Assembly (NCBI GenBank): GCA_003162115.1
Contig: PMMV01000103.1
Location: forward strand, 6,316 to 24,246
DNA from: Methanobacterium sp.
Lineage (GTDB): Archaea; Methanobacteriota; Methanobacteria; Methanobacteriales; Methanobacteriaceae
Direction: 5' to 3'
Length of the DNA stretch: 17,931 bases
The translations under genes and the position numbers were made by a program. The notes beneath the pieces are model-generated. The model had not been told where the DNA came from, did no database searches, and saw nothing but the letters and a program-made list of their open reading frames with translations. Position 1 is the first letter of the stretch. Each line of letters opens with the position of its first letter. Shown piece after piece: positions 17,249 through 17,931 of the stretch.

Positions 17249-17697
17249 TTAGGGTGGCAGTTTCCCATATTTATCATAATATCGAAAAGAATCTAAAAAA
17301 TTATCGGCATAGGGCCATAATTCTGTGAATTCAGCAAATTTTTTAATTTTATTTATGGTAGAACCATCAAGAACATGCTCCATTGAACAGGCATCTTCAT
17401 CTGCTGTTCTCATATCAACACCTAGGATATGTAAAAAGTTTTTCAGTATCTTGTGTTTGTGTATAACTTCTTCAGCAATTTCAACACCAAGTTCATTCAA
17501 TCGAATATCTTTATAAGGTTCTTAAAAGACAATATCCCGTTCAGTAAGTTTTTTAAGAGCTTCGACAACACTTGGAGGTTTACATTCATTTCAGATGCAA
17601 TATCTTTGATTTTTATAACTCCCTTCTCCTTCTCAAGGTTATACATAACCTCAAGGTAATCCTCAACACTCTTGGTAAGTTTCAAGGAATTATCCAT
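17249..17697 (-). pseudogene. DtxR-family metal-dependent regulator, frameshift plus stop
   Basis: From the ATG at 17697 the first 43 residues are a DtxR winged-helix start (SVEDYLEVMYNLEKEKG, IKIKDIASEMNV). The frame is then lost at the TTT run at 17579-17581. The next frame supplies the recognition helix, reading KPPSVVEALKKLTERDIV. It hits an in-frame TAA at 17522-17524, then continues with EPYKDIRLNELGVEIAEEV to the stop at 17249. The metal-ligand part is intact: H in IHKHKILKNFL, and C, E and H in DACSMEH. One added base and one codon change restore a protein of about 149 residues, normal for the family. Members bind Fe or Mn and repress uptake genes. As read, no product would have a complete HTH and dimer domain, so the gene looks inactive. 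Confidence 0.85.
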
Positions 17698-17719
17698 TCA
17701 TATCATCTCTTGATTTTAA

Positions 17720-17727
17720 CTTATAAA
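17720..17727 (-). promoter_or_regulatory. TATA box of the DtxR-family gene
   Basis: On the minus strand this reads TTTATAAG, centred about 26 bases before the ATG at 17697, which would give a nearly leaderless transcript. No strong Shine-Dalgarno is present. Confidence 0.45.
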
Positions 17728-17739
17728 TTTTTGAAATTA

Positions 17740-17751
17740 ACAAAATTTTGT
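17740..17751. promoter_or_regulatory. Perfect 12-bp palindrome, candidate DtxR operator
   Basis: ACAAAATTTTGT is self-complementary and lies within ATTA/TAAT flanks offset by one base. It sits just upstream of the TATA box of the DtxR-family gene, a usual place for autoregulatory sites. Low GC content raises the chance level. Confidence 0.35.
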
Positions 17752-17931
17752 CTAATTTTTCTATTCATCTTTATCCTTAAAATTGTTTTCAAATAAAAAT
17801 ACCAAACTGAGTTAACAAATTTTATTGAAATTAAATGAAATATTTTAGAAAATAAGAATGAATTTATAATCAAAAAAAGTTTAGAACATTAAAAATATTA
17901 ATAATTATAAACAGATAGAAAAAGAATAGTT
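17752..17931. other. AT-rich end of window, no gene seen
   Basis: The last 180 bases are nearly all A and T and stop-rich in every frame apart from short stretches. Probably the upstream region of the DtxR-family gene and of a gene beyond the window. Confidence 0.5.

Overview
The window looks like a chromosomal segment of a mesophilic methanogenic archaeon of the Methanobacterium type (inference). The DNA is very AT-rich. Translation starts often carry archaeal-style GGTGAT or GGAGG Shine-Dalgarno sites. TATA boxes sit about 25 bases before likely starts, and at least one gene (the MoxR ATPase at 13046) looks leaderless. The gene content is archaeal: a NucS/EndoMS mismatch endonuclease, an Lhr-core helicase beside an SbcD/Mre11-related phosphoesterase, an MTH538-type TIR-like protein, a Pyrococcus-type ferredoxin, and a large PAS/receiver signalling protein. 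No rRNA, tRNA, CRISPR array, transposase or prophage gene was seen.

Region 1 (about 1-3170) is a worn accessory zone. It holds a ribbon-helix-helix (RHH) regulator followed by a membrane-anchored exported protein, then a 416-base spacer with a possible gene remnant. Next is an alpha/beta hydrolase of the haloperoxidase/esterase family cut by one frameshift. A strong two-part hairpin terminator separates it from a converging small operon: an RHH-like protein, an unrecognised protein and a single-domain response regulator. The last two genes of that operon are frameshifted in A-rich runs.

Region 2 (3175-9396, all minus strand) has an 897-residue protein made of one receiver plus six PAS domains and no kinase. 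Upstream of it lies a repair-like pair: a metallophosphoesterase overlapping or abutting an Lhr-type helicase.

Region 3 (9648-12963) carries small metabolic and accessory genes: a seven-cysteine DUF2284 metal-binding protein, a six-repeat HEAT protein, a small unknown protein, a Nit2-like carbon-nitrogen hydrolase on the minus strand, a single-cluster ferredoxin and the TIR-like protein.

Region 4 (13046-15862) is a MoxR AAA+ ATPase / CoxE-like von Willebrand A (VWA) pair transcribed from its own promoter, with NucS converging on it. Region 5 (15863-17931) has a B12-binding protein with a W-x9-EH motif typical of light-sensing cobalamin proteins, and a DtxR-family metal regulator damaged by both a frameshift and a stop codon while its metal-ligand segment is intact.

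No complete new system can be proven from sequence alone. The strongest candidates for a second look are the B12 sensor without an output domain, the TIR-like / MoxR / VWA neighbourhood, the kinase-less receiver-PAS6 protein, and the concentration of single-base lesions in small regulatory genes while the long neighbouring genes are intact.
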